A stretch of 64,000 bases of DNA from an uncultured Paracoccaceae bacterium (GCA_947499725.1 CANMPK010000003.1:1-64000); one strand, 5' to 3'; counted from the first letter of the stretch, positions 27,526 to 37,367 are shown. Numbers and translations: made by a program. Notes: generated by a model not told the origin, from the letters alone.

Positions 27526-27549
27526 GGTGGGGTATAAACCCCACCCTAC
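27526..27549. repeat. Short palindromic repeat, copy 7
   Basis: GGTGGGGT-ata-AACCCCACC then CTAC, immediately after rpoA. Same family with a different loop. Confidence 0.8.
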
Positions 27550-27706
27550 CTCTTGACGAAGACCGGCTGGGCCTTTATTGGCCCGCCATCAATGCTCGCA
27601 CGAGCGAGGAAAATAAGGGCAAACCTGCCCCAAGGAGAGCGACCGACACGCATCGGAAGCCGGACAAAGCATCGCCTGACCAAGGGCACATAAAAGGATT
27701 AAGAAT

Positions 27707-28123
27707 ATGCGTCACGCACGTGGTTACCGCCGCCTGAACCGTACACATGAGCACCGCAAAGCGATGTTCGCGAACATGGCTGGCTCTTTGATCGAACACG
27801 AACAGATCAAAACAACTCTGCCAAAAGCAAAAGAACTGCGCCCGATCGTTGAAAAACTGATCACACTGGCGAAAAAAGGCGACCTGCACTCTCGCCGTAA
27901 TGCTGCATCCCGTCTGAAGCAAGACATGCACGTTGCGAAGCTGTTTGACGTGCTGGGCCCACGCTTTGCTGAGCGTCAGGGTGGTTACATCCGCATCATG
28001 AAAGCGGGCTTCCGCTACGGTGACATGGCGCCAATGGCGATCATCGAATTCGTTGAGCGCGACGTAGACGCAAAAGGTGCAGCGGACAAAGCGCGCATCG
28101 TAGAGATCGAAGACGCAGAATAA
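27707..28123 (+). CDS. rplQ: 50S ribosomal protein L17
   Basis: 138 residues. [20 protein letters not shown] and the [20 protein letters not shown] stretch are L17 signatures; the tail after residue 120 is the alphaproteobacterial extension. The 187-bp gap after rpoA carries the repeat and a GGGCC/GGCCC hairpin near 27569, so rplQ may have its own promoter. Confidence 0.97.
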   Translation: MRHARGYRRLNRTHEHRKAMFANMAGSLIEHEQIKTTLPKAKELRPIVEKLITLAKKGDLHSRRNAASRLKQDMHVAKLFDVLGPRFAERQGGYIRIMKAGFRYGDMAPMAIIEFVERDVDAKGAADKARIVEIEDAE

Positions 28124-28144
28124 GATCTGCTTCTTTTGACTTCG

Positions 28145-28176
28145 AAAGCCCTGCCAGAAATGGCGGGGCTTTTTCT
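28145..28176 (+). terminator. Rho-independent terminator after rplQ
   Basis: 12-bp stem AAAGCCCTGCCA-gaaa-TGGCGGGGCTTT (one G-U) followed by TTCTTTT. It ends the ribosomal cluster. Confidence 0.9.
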
Positions 28177-28297
28177 TTTGGGGATGCCTCTTAACTTTTT
28201 GACCGATTGGTCATAGGGGTGATGGTAGGGACCGCTGGTTCCAATTTCACATGACGCATACGCCCTTATGTTGGGCAAAAGAGAAGTGCTCCAAGAC

Positions 28298-28963
28298 ATG
28301 AATTTGCCGACCTCCAACCGTTTGATCTCGCTTTATGACTTTCAAGGCCTGTGCTTTGGCATATTGATGGCCAGCCTATCGTTGTTGCTGCTGAAAGGCG
28401 CTGGATTGGTAACGGGGCAAACGGCGGGCCTGGCCTTGCTGTTGTCTTATGTGCTGCCGATCAACTTTGGTGTTTTGTTCTTTGCGCTTGGCTTTCCGTT
28501 TTTGATCATGGGTTGGATCAAGCGTGGCACGGTGTTCGCCCTGCGCACCTTGTTTGCTGTGTTTTCTATCTCGGTTCTGGCGCCGTTTATGGCGGGTTTG
28601 ATCACCTTTGAAACGATTGATCCTTGGGTGGCGGCTGTCACTGGCGGGGCTTGTGCTTCGATTGGGATTATCGCGCTGTTTCGGCACAATGCTTCGGCGG
28701 GGGGCATGACGATTATGGCGCTGATCATCGAGCAAAAGACGGGGTTTAAATCCGGCTGGACGCAGTTGATCTTTGATGCGGGTGTTTTCATTGCTGCGGT
28801 GTTTGTTCTGGATCCGCTGTTGGTGGCCTGTTCCTTTGTCGGGGCGGCGGTGACCAATTTGATGATCGCTTGGAACTTCAACATCGGCCAAAGCGCTCCG
28901 AAAGCGCGGCCTTGGTCTGGGGCTGCAAGCGATGACGGGGACGCGGCAGATCCAGAGGCCTAA
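28298..28963 (+). CDS. YitT-family membrane protein
   Basis: 221 residues from ATG 28298; an upstream in-frame ATG at 28268 is possible but has no ribosome site. Five hydrophobic helices and the family's AGLVTGQTAGLALLLSYVLP and ASAGGMTIMALIIEQKTGFK stretches. Function of bacterial YitT (DUF161) proteins is not established. Stands alone between the rplQ terminator and the reductase gene. Confidence 0.78.
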   Translation: MNLPTSNRLISLYDFQGLCFGILMASLSLLLLKGAGLVTGQTAGLALLLSYVLPINFGVLFFALGFPFLIMGWIKRGTVFALRTLFAVFSISVLAPFMAGLITFETIDPWVAAVTGGACASIGIIALFRHNASAGGMTIMALIIEQKTGFKSGWTQLIFDAGVFIAAVFVLDPLLVACSFVGAAVTNLMIAWNFNIGQSAPKARPWSGAASDDGDAADPEA

Positions 28964-29106
28964 GGCGCTGGCTGGTCGGCCCTAAACCTGCGCGTTTATG
29001 CAGAAAATCAAAGGGTTTCGCTGGTCTTTCTGTTGACAGGAAGCCCTGCGAAACCGCAGTAGTGTCCTTAGCTATACCGCCCTCACGGTTCGCCAAAGGA
29101 ATGAAA

Positions 29107-30435
29107 ATGCGCCTAAATCCACTTGGTCTGATCCTGACCACTGTCGCCATCTTGCTGCCGATCATTTGGTTGCCTGCTTTGAACCATAAGGGCGATACGC
29201 TGGCCCTGTTCAGCCAATATATGGGGATCGCCGCCCTGATCGCGATGGCCATTGTGCAGCTGATCGCAACACGCTGGCGTCTGGTCGAAATGGTCTTTGG
29301 CAGTTTGGATCAAAGCTATGTGCTGCATAAGTGGTTGGGCATTCTGTCGATGGCCTTCATTCTGATCCACGACACGGTGGATGCCGAGATGAACCATCTG
29401 GGTGGCCAGAATATGCTGGAAGAGCTGGCGGAAACGCTGGGCGAGCTGAGCCTATATGGTTTGCTGATCCTCGTGGTGATCACCGTTGCGACCTTTATTC
29501 CCTACCATCTGTGGCGCTGGACACACCGCTTGATGGGGGGCTTCTTTCTGGCCGGTGCGCTGCACTATCTGTTTATTCTAAAGCCCTTTGCCAATGGCGA
29601 TCCGATTGGTCTGTATACCAGCGCCTTTTGTGTGCTGGGCATTGTGGCCTTCGCCTATCGCTTGCTGCCGGCTGGCATGCGCCCCAAGCGCGATTACACA
29701 GTCGCGCAGATGGACAAGACTGCGGATGTTTTGGCGATCACCTTGCAGCCGAAGGGCAAGCCTTTGACCTATCGCGCGGGACAGTTTGTATTTGCCAGCT
29801 TTGATGGCTCAGAGCCGCATCCTTTCACGATTTCCAAAGCGCCAAGTGCCGATGGCAGCTTGCGTCTTTCCGTGGCCAAGCTGGGGGATTACACGAGCCG
29901 TTTGCATCGCAATCTGGCCGAAGGCACGCCTGTCGCTATTGAAGGCCCGTATGGCCATTTTGAACACCGCAACACCAAGGCCGGCAAAGACAGCCTGTGG
30001 GTTGCGGCTGGTGTGGGCATTACGCCGTTCTTGGCATGGGCCGAAGCTTTGGGCACAGAGGCCGCCCCTGTGCATTTGGTCTATTGCGTGAAGTCCGAAG
30101 ACAAGGCCGCGCATCTGGCGGATCTGCGGGCCTTGGCGGCCAGCAAGCCGAATTTGAACCTGCATCTGCATGCCTCTGAAAGTGATGGTCGCGCTTCGGC
30201 GGAAAGCCTGTTGGCGACAACTGGCCTAAGCGCAGACAACCTGACTGTGTCTTTCTGTGGCCCCAAGCCAATGCGCGAAGCGCTGAAGGATGGGTTTGCC
30301 AAAGAAGGCGTGAGCGCGCGTCGTTTCAAATATGAAGAGTTTGAAATCCGCACAGGTGTGGGCCTGCGCAAACTGTCTGCGGTTTTACTCAATCGCGTTT
30401 CGGTTCCAGACCAGATCAAAAAGCGCATCTCCTAA
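29107..30435 (+). CDS. Ferric-reductase-like transmembrane flavoprotein
   Basis: 442 residues from ATG 29107; AAAGGA at 29095-29100 is six bases away, better than for ATG 29101. N-terminal ferric-reductase-like membrane domain with six helices and His residues that could bind heme (LHKWLGILSMAFILIHD, WRWTHRLMGGFFLAGALHY). Then an FAD domain (EPHPFTISKA, YGHFEHR) and an NAD(P)H domain (GVGITPFLAWAEALG, SFCGPKPMREAL). It would pass electrons from NAD(P)H across the membrane to ferric iron or oxygen. Metal and acceptor unknown. Confidence 0.83.
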   Translation: MRLNPLGLILTTVAILLPIIWLPALNHKGDTLALFSQYMGIAALIAMAIVQLIATRWRLVEMVFGSLDQSYVLHKWLGILSMAFILIHDTVDAEMNHLGGQNMLEELAETLGELSLYGLLILVVITVATFIPYHLWRWTHRLMGGFFLAGALHYLFILKPFANGDPIGLYTSAFCVLGIVAFAYRLLPAGMRPKRDYTVAQMDKTADVLAITLQPKGKPLTYRAGQFVFASFDGSEPHPFTISKAPSADGSLRLSVAKLGDYTSRLHRNLAEGTPVAIEGPYGHFEHRNTKAGKDSLWVAAGVGITPFLAWAEALGTEAAPVHLVYCVKSEDKAAHLADLRALAASKPNLNLHLHASESDGRASAESLLATTGLSADNLTVSFCGPKPMREALKDGFAKEGVSARRFKYEEFEIRTGVGLRKLSAVLLNRVSVPDQIKKRIS

Positions 30436-30464
30436 CTTTTTCTTGATCTAAATACCTTGGGGGT

Positions 30465-30484
30465 TTGGGGGCAAAGCCCCCAAG
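30465..30484 (+). terminator. Hairpin after flavoprotein gene
   Basis: TTGGGGGC-aaa-GCCCCCAA stem. No T-run follows, so termination efficiency is uncertain. Confidence 0.5.
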
Positions 30485-30553
30485 CGAACCCGCATGCCTC
30501 TTGCAATGGATAGGCCCAAGCCGCATATCCTGAGAACAGTTTTAGGAGGCTTT

Positions 30554-31945
30554 ATGATCCGCGCATCTCTTTCTCTGCTTGGTTTTATTGTTGTTATACT
30601 GGCCGCGCCGCTTCAGGCGCAGACGAAAGTGCCCACCAGTCAGGCCGAGATCGCGCTTGGGTTTGCGCCGCTTGTGAAACAGACCGCGCCGGCGGTGGTG
30701 AACATCTACGCCAAGCGCGTGGTTGAGGTGCGTGACAGCCCGTTTGGCGGCGATCCTTTCTTTCAGAACCTGTTTCGCGACTTTGGCACAACGCGGCCAC
30801 AGGTGCAGAACTCGCTGGGCTCTGGGGTGATCCTGTCCAGCGATGGTATTCTTGTCTCCAACTATCATGTGGTCGGCATGGCGACAGATATTCGCGTGGT
30901 GCTGAATGACCGCCGCGAGTTCACGGCACGGGTGCTTTTGGGCGATGAGGCTTCGGATTTGGCGATCTTGCAGATGGAAGAGGTGCAAGACATGCCCTAT
31001 GTGCCCCTGCGCAATAGCGACAGCGTGGAAGTGGGTGAGCTGGTGCTGGCGATTGGGAACCCTTTTGGGGTGGGCCAAACCGTGAGCAGCGGGATTGTCT
31101 CTGGTCTGGCGCGTTCTGGCACGGCTGCGGGCGCAGGGCAGGGGTATTTCATTCAGACCGATGCGGCGATTAACCCAGGGAATTCTGGTGGCGCGCTGAT
31201 TGATGTGAATGGGGATTTGATTGGGGTGAACACCCGTATCCTCACGCGCTCGGGCGGCAGCAACGGGATTGGCTTTGCGATCCCTGCCAATTTGGTGGCG
31301 CAGTTTGTCAGCCAAGCCAAGGCGGGCAACAGAAGTTTTCAGGTGCCATGGGCGGGGGCCTCTGGCCAGCCGGTGGATGCCGATATTGCCGAGAGCATTG
31401 GGCTGGATCGCCCCGGCGGGATTTTGATTTCTGATTTGCACGCGGCGAGCCCTTTTAAGGAAGCGGGTATTGCGGCGGGGGATGTGATTTTGGCGGTCGA
31501 TGGCCAGCCGGTGACGAATGGCGCGGAAATGCTGTTTCGCATGTCTGTTGCAGGGCTGGGCGGTACGGCTGAGGTGTCTGGCATTTTAGGCGGCGAACCT
31601 AAGACAGTCCCTGTGTATCTGATGTCACCGCCGGAAAGCCCTGCGCGCGATACTGTGACGACGAGCGATCGCGCGGCCATCGGAGGGCTTGTGGTGTCCA
31701 ACGTGAACCCAGCGGTGGTGTCCGAGTATAATCTGAGCCTGAATGCCGAAGGCGTTGTGGTGGAAGACACCGGCCCGATTGGGGCACGGGCTGGATTGCG
31801 TGTGGGTGACATCCTGCTGGAGATCAATGGGGATGCGGTGACTGGCCCGCAATCTGTTGAGGATCTGCTGAGCGCCGCGCAGGATCGTTTGTCTGTGCGG
31901 GTGCTGCGTGGCTCGCAACAGGTGGTGATGCGCTTTAGACTGTAA
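30554..31945 (+). CDS. DegP/DegQ-type periplasmic serine protease
   Basis: 463 residues from ATG 30554 with AGGAGG five bases upstream. Signal peptide of about 22 residues ending LQAQ. Trypsin-like domain with catalytic triad His105 (SNYHVVG), Asp135 (DEASDLAIL) and Ser211 (NPGNSGGAL). Two PDZ domains follow at about 285-375 and 395-463. Degrades misfolded envelope proteins. Three bases before rarA, so probably cotranscribed. Confidence 0.92.
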   Translation: MIRASLSLLGFIVVILAAPLQAQTKVPTSQAEIALGFAPLVKQTAPAVVNIYAKRVVEVRDSPFGGDPFFQNLFRDFGTTRPQVQNSLGSGVILSSDGILVSNYHVVGMATDIRVVLNDRREFTARVLLGDEASDLAILQMEEVQDMPYVPLRNSDSVEVGELVLAIGNPFGVGQTVSSGIVSGLARSGTAAGAGQGYFIQTDAAINPGNSGGALIDVNGDLIGVNTRILTRSGGSNGIGFAIPANLVAQFVSQAKAGNRSFQVPWAGASGQPVDADIAESIGLDRPGGILISDLHAASPFKEAGIAAGDVILAVDGQPVTNGAEMLFRMSVAGLGGTAEVSGILGGEPKTVPVYLMSPPESPARDTVTTSDRAAIGGLVVSNVNPAVVSEYNLSLNAEGVVVEDTGPIGARAGLRVGDILLEINGDAVTGPQSVEDLLSAAQDRLSVRVLRGSQQVVMRFRL

Positions 31946-31947
31946 CC

Positions 31948-33264
31948 ATGACGGACTTATTTGCAGATTCGCAGCCTTCTGTGGCTGACAGCAGTGCGCC
32001 GCGCCCTTTGGCGGATCGGTTGCGGCCGCAATCCTTGGGTGAGGTGATTGGTCAGCAGCAGGTTCTGGGGCCAGAGGCGCCTTTGGGTGTGATGCTGGCG
32101 TCAGGCTCGTTGAGTTCCTTGATCTTTTGGGGGCCGCCCGGTGTGGGCAAGACCACCATTGCGCGGCTGTTGGCGCAGGAAACGGACCTGCATTTCGTAC
32201 AGATCAGCGCGATTTTTACTGGTGTGCCGGACCTGAAGAAAGTTTTTGAGGCGGCGAAAATTCGGCGGCAGAATGGGCAGGGTACCTTGTTGTTTGTGGA
32301 CGAGATTCACAGGTTCAACAAAGCCCAGCAGGATGGGTTTTTGCCCCATATGGAAGATGGCACCATTTTGCTGGTTGGGGCCACCACGGAGAACCCAAGT
32401 TTTGAGCTGAACGCCGCGGTGATGTCTCGTGCGCAAGTGATGGTGCTGGAGCGTCTGAGCGAGGATGATCTGGAAGCGCTGACCGCGCGGGCCGAGGAAG
32501 AGCTTGGTGTGCAATTGCCTTTGGATGATGGCGCACGGGCGAGCTTGCAGAACATGGCTGATGGCGATGGGCGTGCTTTGCTGAACCTGATCGAACAGGT
32601 GGCCGCTTGGCGTGTGGATGCGCCGCTTAATAGCGAGACTTTGGGCAAGCGGTTGATGAAACGCGCGGCCAAATACGACAAGTCGGGGGATGAGCATTAC
32701 AACCTGATCTCGGCCCTGCATAAATCGGTGCGCGGATCAGACCCCGATGCGGCGCTGTATTGGTATGCGCGTATGTTAGAAGGCGGGGAAGATCCGCGGT
32801 ATCTGGCGCGGCGCTTTGTGCGCATGGCGGTGGAAGATATCGCTTTGGCAGACCCCAATGCGCAGACCGTGTGTTTGCATGCTTGGGAGACTTATGAGCG
32901 TTTGGGGTCACCCGAGGGCGAATTGGCGCTGGCGCAGGCGGTGATTTATCTGGCTTTGGCGCCGAAAACCAACGCGGGCTATATGGCCTATAAAGCGGCG
33001 CGGCGGGCGGCGAAGAAGACGGGATCTTTGATGCCGCCCAAGCATATCCTAAATGCGCCGACCTCGTTGATGGAGGATCAGGGCTATGGCAAGGGCTATG
33101 ACTATGATCACAACGCGGAAGACGGGTTTTCGGGGCAGAATTACTTTCCGGAAGAGATGCCACGCCCGACCTTTTATGAACCTGTTGAACGTGGGTTTGA
33201 GCGGGATTTGAAGAAACGCGTGGATTACTTTGCCAAGTTGCGTGACAAACGATCTGACGGATAG
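31948..33264 (+). CDS. rarA: Replication-associated recombination protein RarA
   Basis: 438 residues. AAA+ domain with Walker [10 protein letters not shown] (62-70), Walker [11 protein letters not shown] and sensor [11 protein letters not shown]-terminal tetramerisation region includes [20 protein letters not shown] and [17 protein letters not shown]. RarA (MgsA) works at stalled replication forks with SSB. The family length is about 440 residues, so it is complete. Cotranscribed with the protease upstream. Confidence 0.94.
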   Translation: MTDLFADSQPSVADSSAPRPLADRLRPQSLGEVIGQQQVLGPEAPLGVMLASGSLSSLIFWGPPGVGKTTIARLLAQETDLHFVQISAIFTGVPDLKKVFEAAKIRRQNGQGTLLFVDEIHRFNKAQQDGFLPHMEDGTILLVGATTENPSFELNAAVMSRAQVMVLERLSEDDLEALTARAEEELGVQLPLDDGARASLQNMADGDGRALLNLIEQVAAWRVDAPLNSETLGKRLMKRAAKYDKSGDEHYNLISALHKSVRGSDPDAALYWYARMLEGGEDPRYLARRFVRMAVEDIALADPNAQTVCLHAWETYERLGSPEGELALAQAVIYLALAPKTNAGYMAYKAARRAAKKTGSLMPPKHILNAPTSLMEDQGYGKGYDYDHNAEDGFSGQNYFPEEMPRPTFYEPVERGFERDLKKRVDYFAKLRDKRSDG

Positions 33265-33364
33265 GGGCTTTGCCCCTCGCCCTGCGGGCGTACCCCAAGG
33301 TATTGGGATCAGGAAAAACATGGTTTGGCTTGACATTACATAGGGTAGGCGACACAGACGCGGG

Positions 33365-33742
33365 ATGCTTATTCAGCTTGCATATGTGGCCTTAGGTGGG
33401 GCTTTGGGCGCGGTTTTGCGCTTTTTGACCGGTCTTGGGGCTGTGCGCCTGTTTGGGACTGGATTCCCCATGGGGGTCATCCTTGTGAACCTGCTTGGTT
33501 CCTTTCTGATGGGTGTGTTTGTTGTATACGCGGCAAAGCGCGGGCTTATGCATTTGAGCCCCTTTGTCATGGTTGGCTTACTGGGTGGGTTCACCACGTT
33601 TTCGGCGTTCTCGCTGGAGGCGTTTACATTATTTGAGCGGGGGCAAACGGGCGCGGCGGCGCTTTATGTTTTGCTCTCGGTTGTTGGGTCTATTCTGGCG
33701 CTGATGCTTGGCGTTTGGATGACACGTGGGGTTTTGGCATGA
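33365..33742 (+). CDS. crcB: Fluoride ion channel CrcB
   Basis: 125 residues, four transmembrane helices. GGALGAVLRFLTG at the start, GTLxxNxxGSFLMG-type FPMGVILVNLLGSFLMGVF and GGFTTFSAFSLEA are the Fluc/CrcB signatures. Dual-topology dimer exporting F-. The 100-bp leader has GGGGC/GCCCC and CGCCC/GGGCG hairpins but no recognisable fluoride riboswitch. Overlaps the next gene by 4 bp. Confidence 0.92.
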   Translation: MLIQLAYVALGGALGAVLRFLTGLGAVRLFGTGFPMGVILVNLLGSFLMGVFVVYAAKRGLMHLSPFVMVGLLGGFTTFSAFSLEAFTLFERGQTGAAALYVLLSVVGSILALMLGVWMTRGVLA

Positions 33743-34782
33743 GCGGTGTGCAGCAGATTGAAGTGACGGCGGATGATGCAGAGATGCGTCTGGATCGCTG
33801 GATGAAGGCGAAGTTTCCGCAGCTGAACCAGATCCGCATTGAGAAGATGTGCCGTAAAGGTGAGTTGCGCATTGATGGGGGGCGTGTGAAGCCAGCGACG
33901 CGTTTGGCGGAAGGCCAGACCGTGCGCGTGCCGCCGGTGCCGGATTATTTTGAGCCAAAGCCGCGTACAGAGCACCGGATTTCCGCTGCGGACGAGAAGA
34001 TGATCAAGTCTTGTGTGATTTACAAAGACGATCACCTGATCATTTTGAACAAGCCCGCTGGCTTGCCGACGCAGGGCGGTAGCAAGCAGACGCGCCATGT
34101 GGATGGTTTGGCGGAAGCTTTGAAGTTTGATTACGATGAGAAGCCGCGTTTGGTGCATCGTTTGGATAAAGACACGTCTGGTGTTTTGGTGTTGGCGCGT
34201 ACGCGCAAGATGGCGAGCGATTTGACCGCTGCCTTCCGTCACCACGCCACGCGCAAGATTTACTGGGCTGTGGTGGCTGGTGTGCCGACGCCTTATTTGG
34301 GTGAGATCAAATACGGTCTGGTCAAAGCCGCGGGCCATGGCAAGCGCGGGGAAGGCGAGAAAATGATCGCCTTGCATCCGCGTGATGTGTCCAGCACGCC
34401 GGGCGCGAAGCGTGCGATCACGCAATATGCGACGCTGTACCGTGTGGCGAGCCGTGCCGCATGGGTGGCGATGGAGCCGATTACGGGCCGCACGCACCAG
34501 CTGCGGGCGCATATGGCAGAGATTGGTCATCCGATTATTGGTGACGGGAAATATGGTGGCTCTGGTCAAGAGAACCTTGGCGATGGTTGGGGTGCCCAAT
34601 TGGGTGGGATCATTTCCAAGAAACTGCATCTGCATGCGCGCACCATCAGCTTTGAGCATCCTGCGACGCGTCAGGTTTTGACCATGCATGCGCCTTTGCC
34701 AGAGCATATGAAGCACACCTTTGATACCTTTGACTGGGCGCCGGATATGGCGGCGGAAGACCCGTTTGAGGAATTGCGATGA
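33739..34782 (+). CDS. RluA-family 23S rRNA pseudouridine synthase
   Basis: 347 residues from ATG 33739. N-terminal S4 RNA-binding domain (MRLDRWMKAKFPQLNQIRIE), then the catalytic domain with HRLDKDTSGVLVLAR carrying the catalytic Asp and GRTHQLRAHMAEIGHPIIGD near the end. RluC-like by layout, converting specific uridines of 23S rRNA. Overlaps both crcB and the HAD gene by 4 bp. Confidence 0.9.
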   Translation: MSGVQQIEVTADDAEMRLDRWMKAKFPQLNQIRIEKMCRKGELRIDGGRVKPATRLAEGQTVRVPPVPDYFEPKPRTEHRISAADEKMIKSCVIYKDDHLIILNKPAGLPTQGGSKQTRHVDGLAEALKFDYDEKPRLVHRLDKDTSGVLVLARTRKMASDLTAAFRHHATRKIYWAVVAGVPTPYLGEIKYGLVKAAGHGKRGEGEKMIALHPRDVSSTPGAKRAITQYATLYRVASRAAWVAMEPITGRTHQLRAHMAEIGHPIIGDGKYGGSGQENLGDGWGAQLGGIISKKLHLHARTISFEHPATRQVLTMHAPLPEHMKHTFDTFDWAPDMAAEDPFEELR

Positions 34783-35453
34783 GCCGTTTGCGGTTGGCCA
34801 TTTTCGATGTGGATGGCACGCTTGTGGACAGTCAGGCCAGTATTGTCGGCTCTATGCGTCATGCTTTTGCCAGCCAAGGCCTAGAAGCCCCTGCACGGGA
34901 TGAGATTTTGGCGCAGGTCGGGCTTTCCTTACCGGTGATCTTTGAGAACCTTGCCCCTGATGCCAGTGACGACGTGCGCGAGGGACTGCGTGAGGGTTAT
35001 AAGCAGGGGTTTATGGCCATCCGGCAGGACAAGGGCTCCGCGGCGACTGCGCCTTTGTATCCGGGCGCTTTAGAGGCGCTGGATCAGTTGCATGCGGTGC
35101 CAGAGGTCTTGCTGGGCATTGCCACAGGGAAATCCAAGCGCGGGTTGGATCGGTTGCTGGAAGGCCATGGGCTGACCAAACGCTTTGTCACGCAACAGGT
35201 GGCGGATTTTCATCCGAGCAAGCCGCATCCTGCGATGATAGAGGCGGCTTTGGCGGAAACCGGTGTTGCGCCAGCGGATGCGGTGATGATTGGCGATACG
35301 CAATACGATATGGAAATGGCCAAGGCCGCAGGTGTTTACGCGATTGGCGTGGACTGGGGCTATCACGCGGCGGATCGTTTGACCGCAGCGGATGTGGTGA
35401 TTTCGGAATTTAGCGCCTTGCAAGATGTGCTGGCGCAGGTGTGGAGAGACTAA
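34779..35453 (+). CDS. HAD-superfamily hydrolase
   Basis: 224 residues. Motif I FDVDGTLVDS (nucleophile Asp), motif II in LLGIATGKSKRG, motif III Lys in HPSKPHP and motif IV GDTQYDMEMAKAAG are all present; the helical cap (about 15-90) places it in subclass IA near phosphoglycolate phosphatases. Substrate not determined. The stop overlaps the next start by 1 bp (TAATG). Confidence 0.87.
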   Translation: MSRLRLAIFDVDGTLVDSQASIVGSMRHAFASQGLEAPARDEILAQVGLSLPVIFENLAPDASDDVREGLREGYKQGFMAIRQDKGSAATAPLYPGALEALDQLHAVPEVLLGIATGKSKRGLDRLLEGHGLTKRFVTQQVADFHPSKPHPAMIEAALAETGVAPADAVMIGDTQYDMEMAKAAGVYAIGVDWGYHAADRLTAADVVISEFSALQDVLAQVWRD

Positions 35454-36166
35454 TGGCAGGCTGGGACAACAAGAAACGGTTCTGGGAAAACGCAGGGTTT
35501 GAAGCGGTTGAGGGTGGCTTTGCCATTCAGTTGGATGGACGTGGATTGAAGACGCCGTCTAAGACGCCGGTTGTGGTGCCTACACAGGCTTTGGCGCAGG
35601 CCATTGTGGATGAGTGGCAAGCCCAAGGTGAGCAGATTGATCCTCTGTCGATGCCTGTCACCCGGTCTGCCAATTCTGCGCTGGATAAGGTGGCGACGCA
35701 GCACGCTGAAGTGGCCGATATGTTGGCGGACTATGGTGGCACGGATTTGATTTGCTATCGCGCCGATAGCCCTGCGGCTTTGACCGCACGCCAAGCCGAG
35801 CTGTGGGACCCGATCCTAACCTGGGCAGAAGAGGCGCTGGGCGCGCGGTTGGCGCCTGTGTCTGGTGTGATGTTCCAAGCGCAGGATGCAGAGGCCTTGG
35901 AGACGCTGCGCTTGCGGGTTCATAAGTTGACCGATTTTGAGATGGCGGCCTTTCATGATTTGGTGAGCCTGTCAGGGTCATTGATCCTTGGCTTCGCAGC
36001 GGAGCAGAATGCGCAACCGATCGAGACCCTGTGGGATTTGTCACGGGTCGATGAAAACTGGCAGGAAGAGCAATGGGGCTATGACGAAGAGGCCGCAGAG
36101 CTGGCGGGGAAAAAGCGCGCGGCGTTTTTGCATGCGCATCGCTTTTTGACGCTAACGCGCACGTAA
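35453..36166 (+). CDS. ATP12-family F1-ATPase assembly chaperone
   Basis: 237 residues. KKRFWENAGFEAVEGGFAIQ, LDGRGLKTPSKTPVVVPT and CYRADSPAALTARQAELWDP are ATP12 features. In mitochondria ATP12 protects the alpha subunit of F1 during assembly; alphaproteobacterial members are presumed to do likewise. Last gene of the crcB-rlu-HAD-atp12 operon. Confidence 0.9.
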   Translation: MAGWDNKKRFWENAGFEAVEGGFAIQLDGRGLKTPSKTPVVVPTQALAQAIVDEWQAQGEQIDPLSMPVTRSANSALDKVATQHAEVADMLADYGGTDLICYRADSPAALTARQAELWDPILTWAEEALGARLAPVSGVMFQAQDAEALETLRLRVHKLTDFEMAAFHDLVSLSGSLILGFAAEQNAQPIETLWDLSRVDENWQEEQWGYDEEAAELAGKKRAAFLHAHRFLTLTRT

Positions 36167-36344
36167 AACGCGAAAGCCACATAAAATTGCCGGAATTGGC
36201 CCGCAATAATCATAATGAGCCTATTGATATTTGTGCTTGAATCCGCCCAAATTAGGCGCAAACGGGCAGTGGCGCTGGGCTAAGGCCATGCGCTTATAAG
36301 ATTTGAACATGAGCCTCACTCGGCTTGGTGTTCTGAAAGAGGAA

Positions 36345-37367
36345 ATGATGAAAACATCCCTGCTCATGTGTCTGGGGGCTGCGTCTCTTGCAATGCCTAC
36401 GCTTGGTGCGGCTGGCATTCTGGATGACGTGTCTGCGATCGGGCAGGTCAAATGTGGTGTCAGCGAAGATTTCGTTGGGTTCTCTGCGCAGACCGCTGAG
36501 GGCGTTTGGGAAGGCTTCGACGTGGATATGTGCCGCGCAGTTGCTGCTGCGGTCTTGGGTGATTCCACGGCGGTTGAATTTGTTGCGACCAGCGAAAAAG
36601 ACCAGTTTGCGACCTTGGCTGCGGGTGAGGTGGATATTCTGTCTCGTGCGACGGGGTGGTCTTTGTCACGGGATGCGGATTTGAAATCCACCTTTGTGGG
36701 TGTGCATTACTATGACGGCCAAGGCTTTATGGTGCCTAAAGCGTTGAATGTGTTTTCGGCCAAAGAACTTGACGGTCAGACGGTTTGTGTGGGCCCTGAT
36801 GCTCAAGCGAGCTTGACGCTTGCCGCCTATTTTGAGCGCAATGGGTTGTCTTATACCGCTGTCGAAGTGGACAGCACTGAGGCCGCGCAAGAGGCTTATC
36901 TGAATAATGTGTGTTCTGTGATGAGCATGGATATCTCGCGTTTGGCCAGTTTGCGGGCGCGGCTTGAAGTGCCGATGGATCATGCGATTTTGAATGACAT
37001 GATCTCTAAGGAGCCACTGGGTCCTGTTGTGCATCATGGTGATGATGAATGGGCGGATATTGTGCGTTGGGCTTTCTTTGCCATGTTGGCGGCGGAAGAA
37101 TTAGGCGTGACTTCTGCTAATGTGGGAACTTTGTCTGAAGCGCCCTCTGATACGCCGGAGATCAACCGTTTGTTGGGCCATGAAGGGTCTATGGGAGAGC
37201 AGCTTGGGCTGGATGCGGACTGGGCGGTGCGCATAATCTCTGCGGTGGGCAACTACGGGGAAAGCTTTGAGCGGAACCTTGGGGCGCAGTCTGCGATTGG
37301 CTTGCCGCGTGGTTTGAACGCGCTGTGGACCGAAGGCGGTTTGCAGTATAATCCGCCGATCCGTTAA
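36345..37367 (+). CDS. Amino-acid ABC transporter substrate-binding protein (AapJ-like)
   Basis: 340 residues from ATG 36345 (GAGGAA upstream; ATG 36348 also possible). Signal peptide about 20 residues. IGQVKCGVSEDFVGFSAQ, GVWEGFDVDMCRAVAAAVLG and ATGWSLSRDADLKSTF are the general L-amino-acid-binding (AapJ) pattern; two Cys pairs look conserved. No permease or ATPase genes are adjacent, so it is an orphan that must use a transporter encoded elsewhere. Its stop interlocks with that of the convergent SixA-like gene. Confidence 0.87.
   Translation: MMKTSLLMCLGAASLAMPTLGAAGILDDVSAIGQVKCGVSEDFVGFSAQTAEGVWEGFDVDMCRAVAAAVLGDSTAVEFVATSEKDQFATLAAGEVDILSRATGWSLSRDADLKSTFVGVHYYDGQGFMVPKALNVFSAKELDGQTVCVGPDAQASLTLAAYFERNGLSYTAVEVDSTEAAQEAYLNNVCSVMSMDISRLASLRARLEVPMDHAILNDMISKEPLGPVVHHGDDEWADIVRWAFFAMLAAEELGVTSANVGTLSEAPSDTPEINRLLGHEGSMGEQLGLDADWAVRIISAVGNYGESFERNLGAQSAIGLPRGLNALWTEGGLQYNPPIR

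Noticed and set aside
33265-33364. Fluoride riboswitch upstream of crcB
   Set aside because: The leader has two short hairpins but not the conserved GG-GAUG...pseudoknot pattern of the fluoride aptamer.
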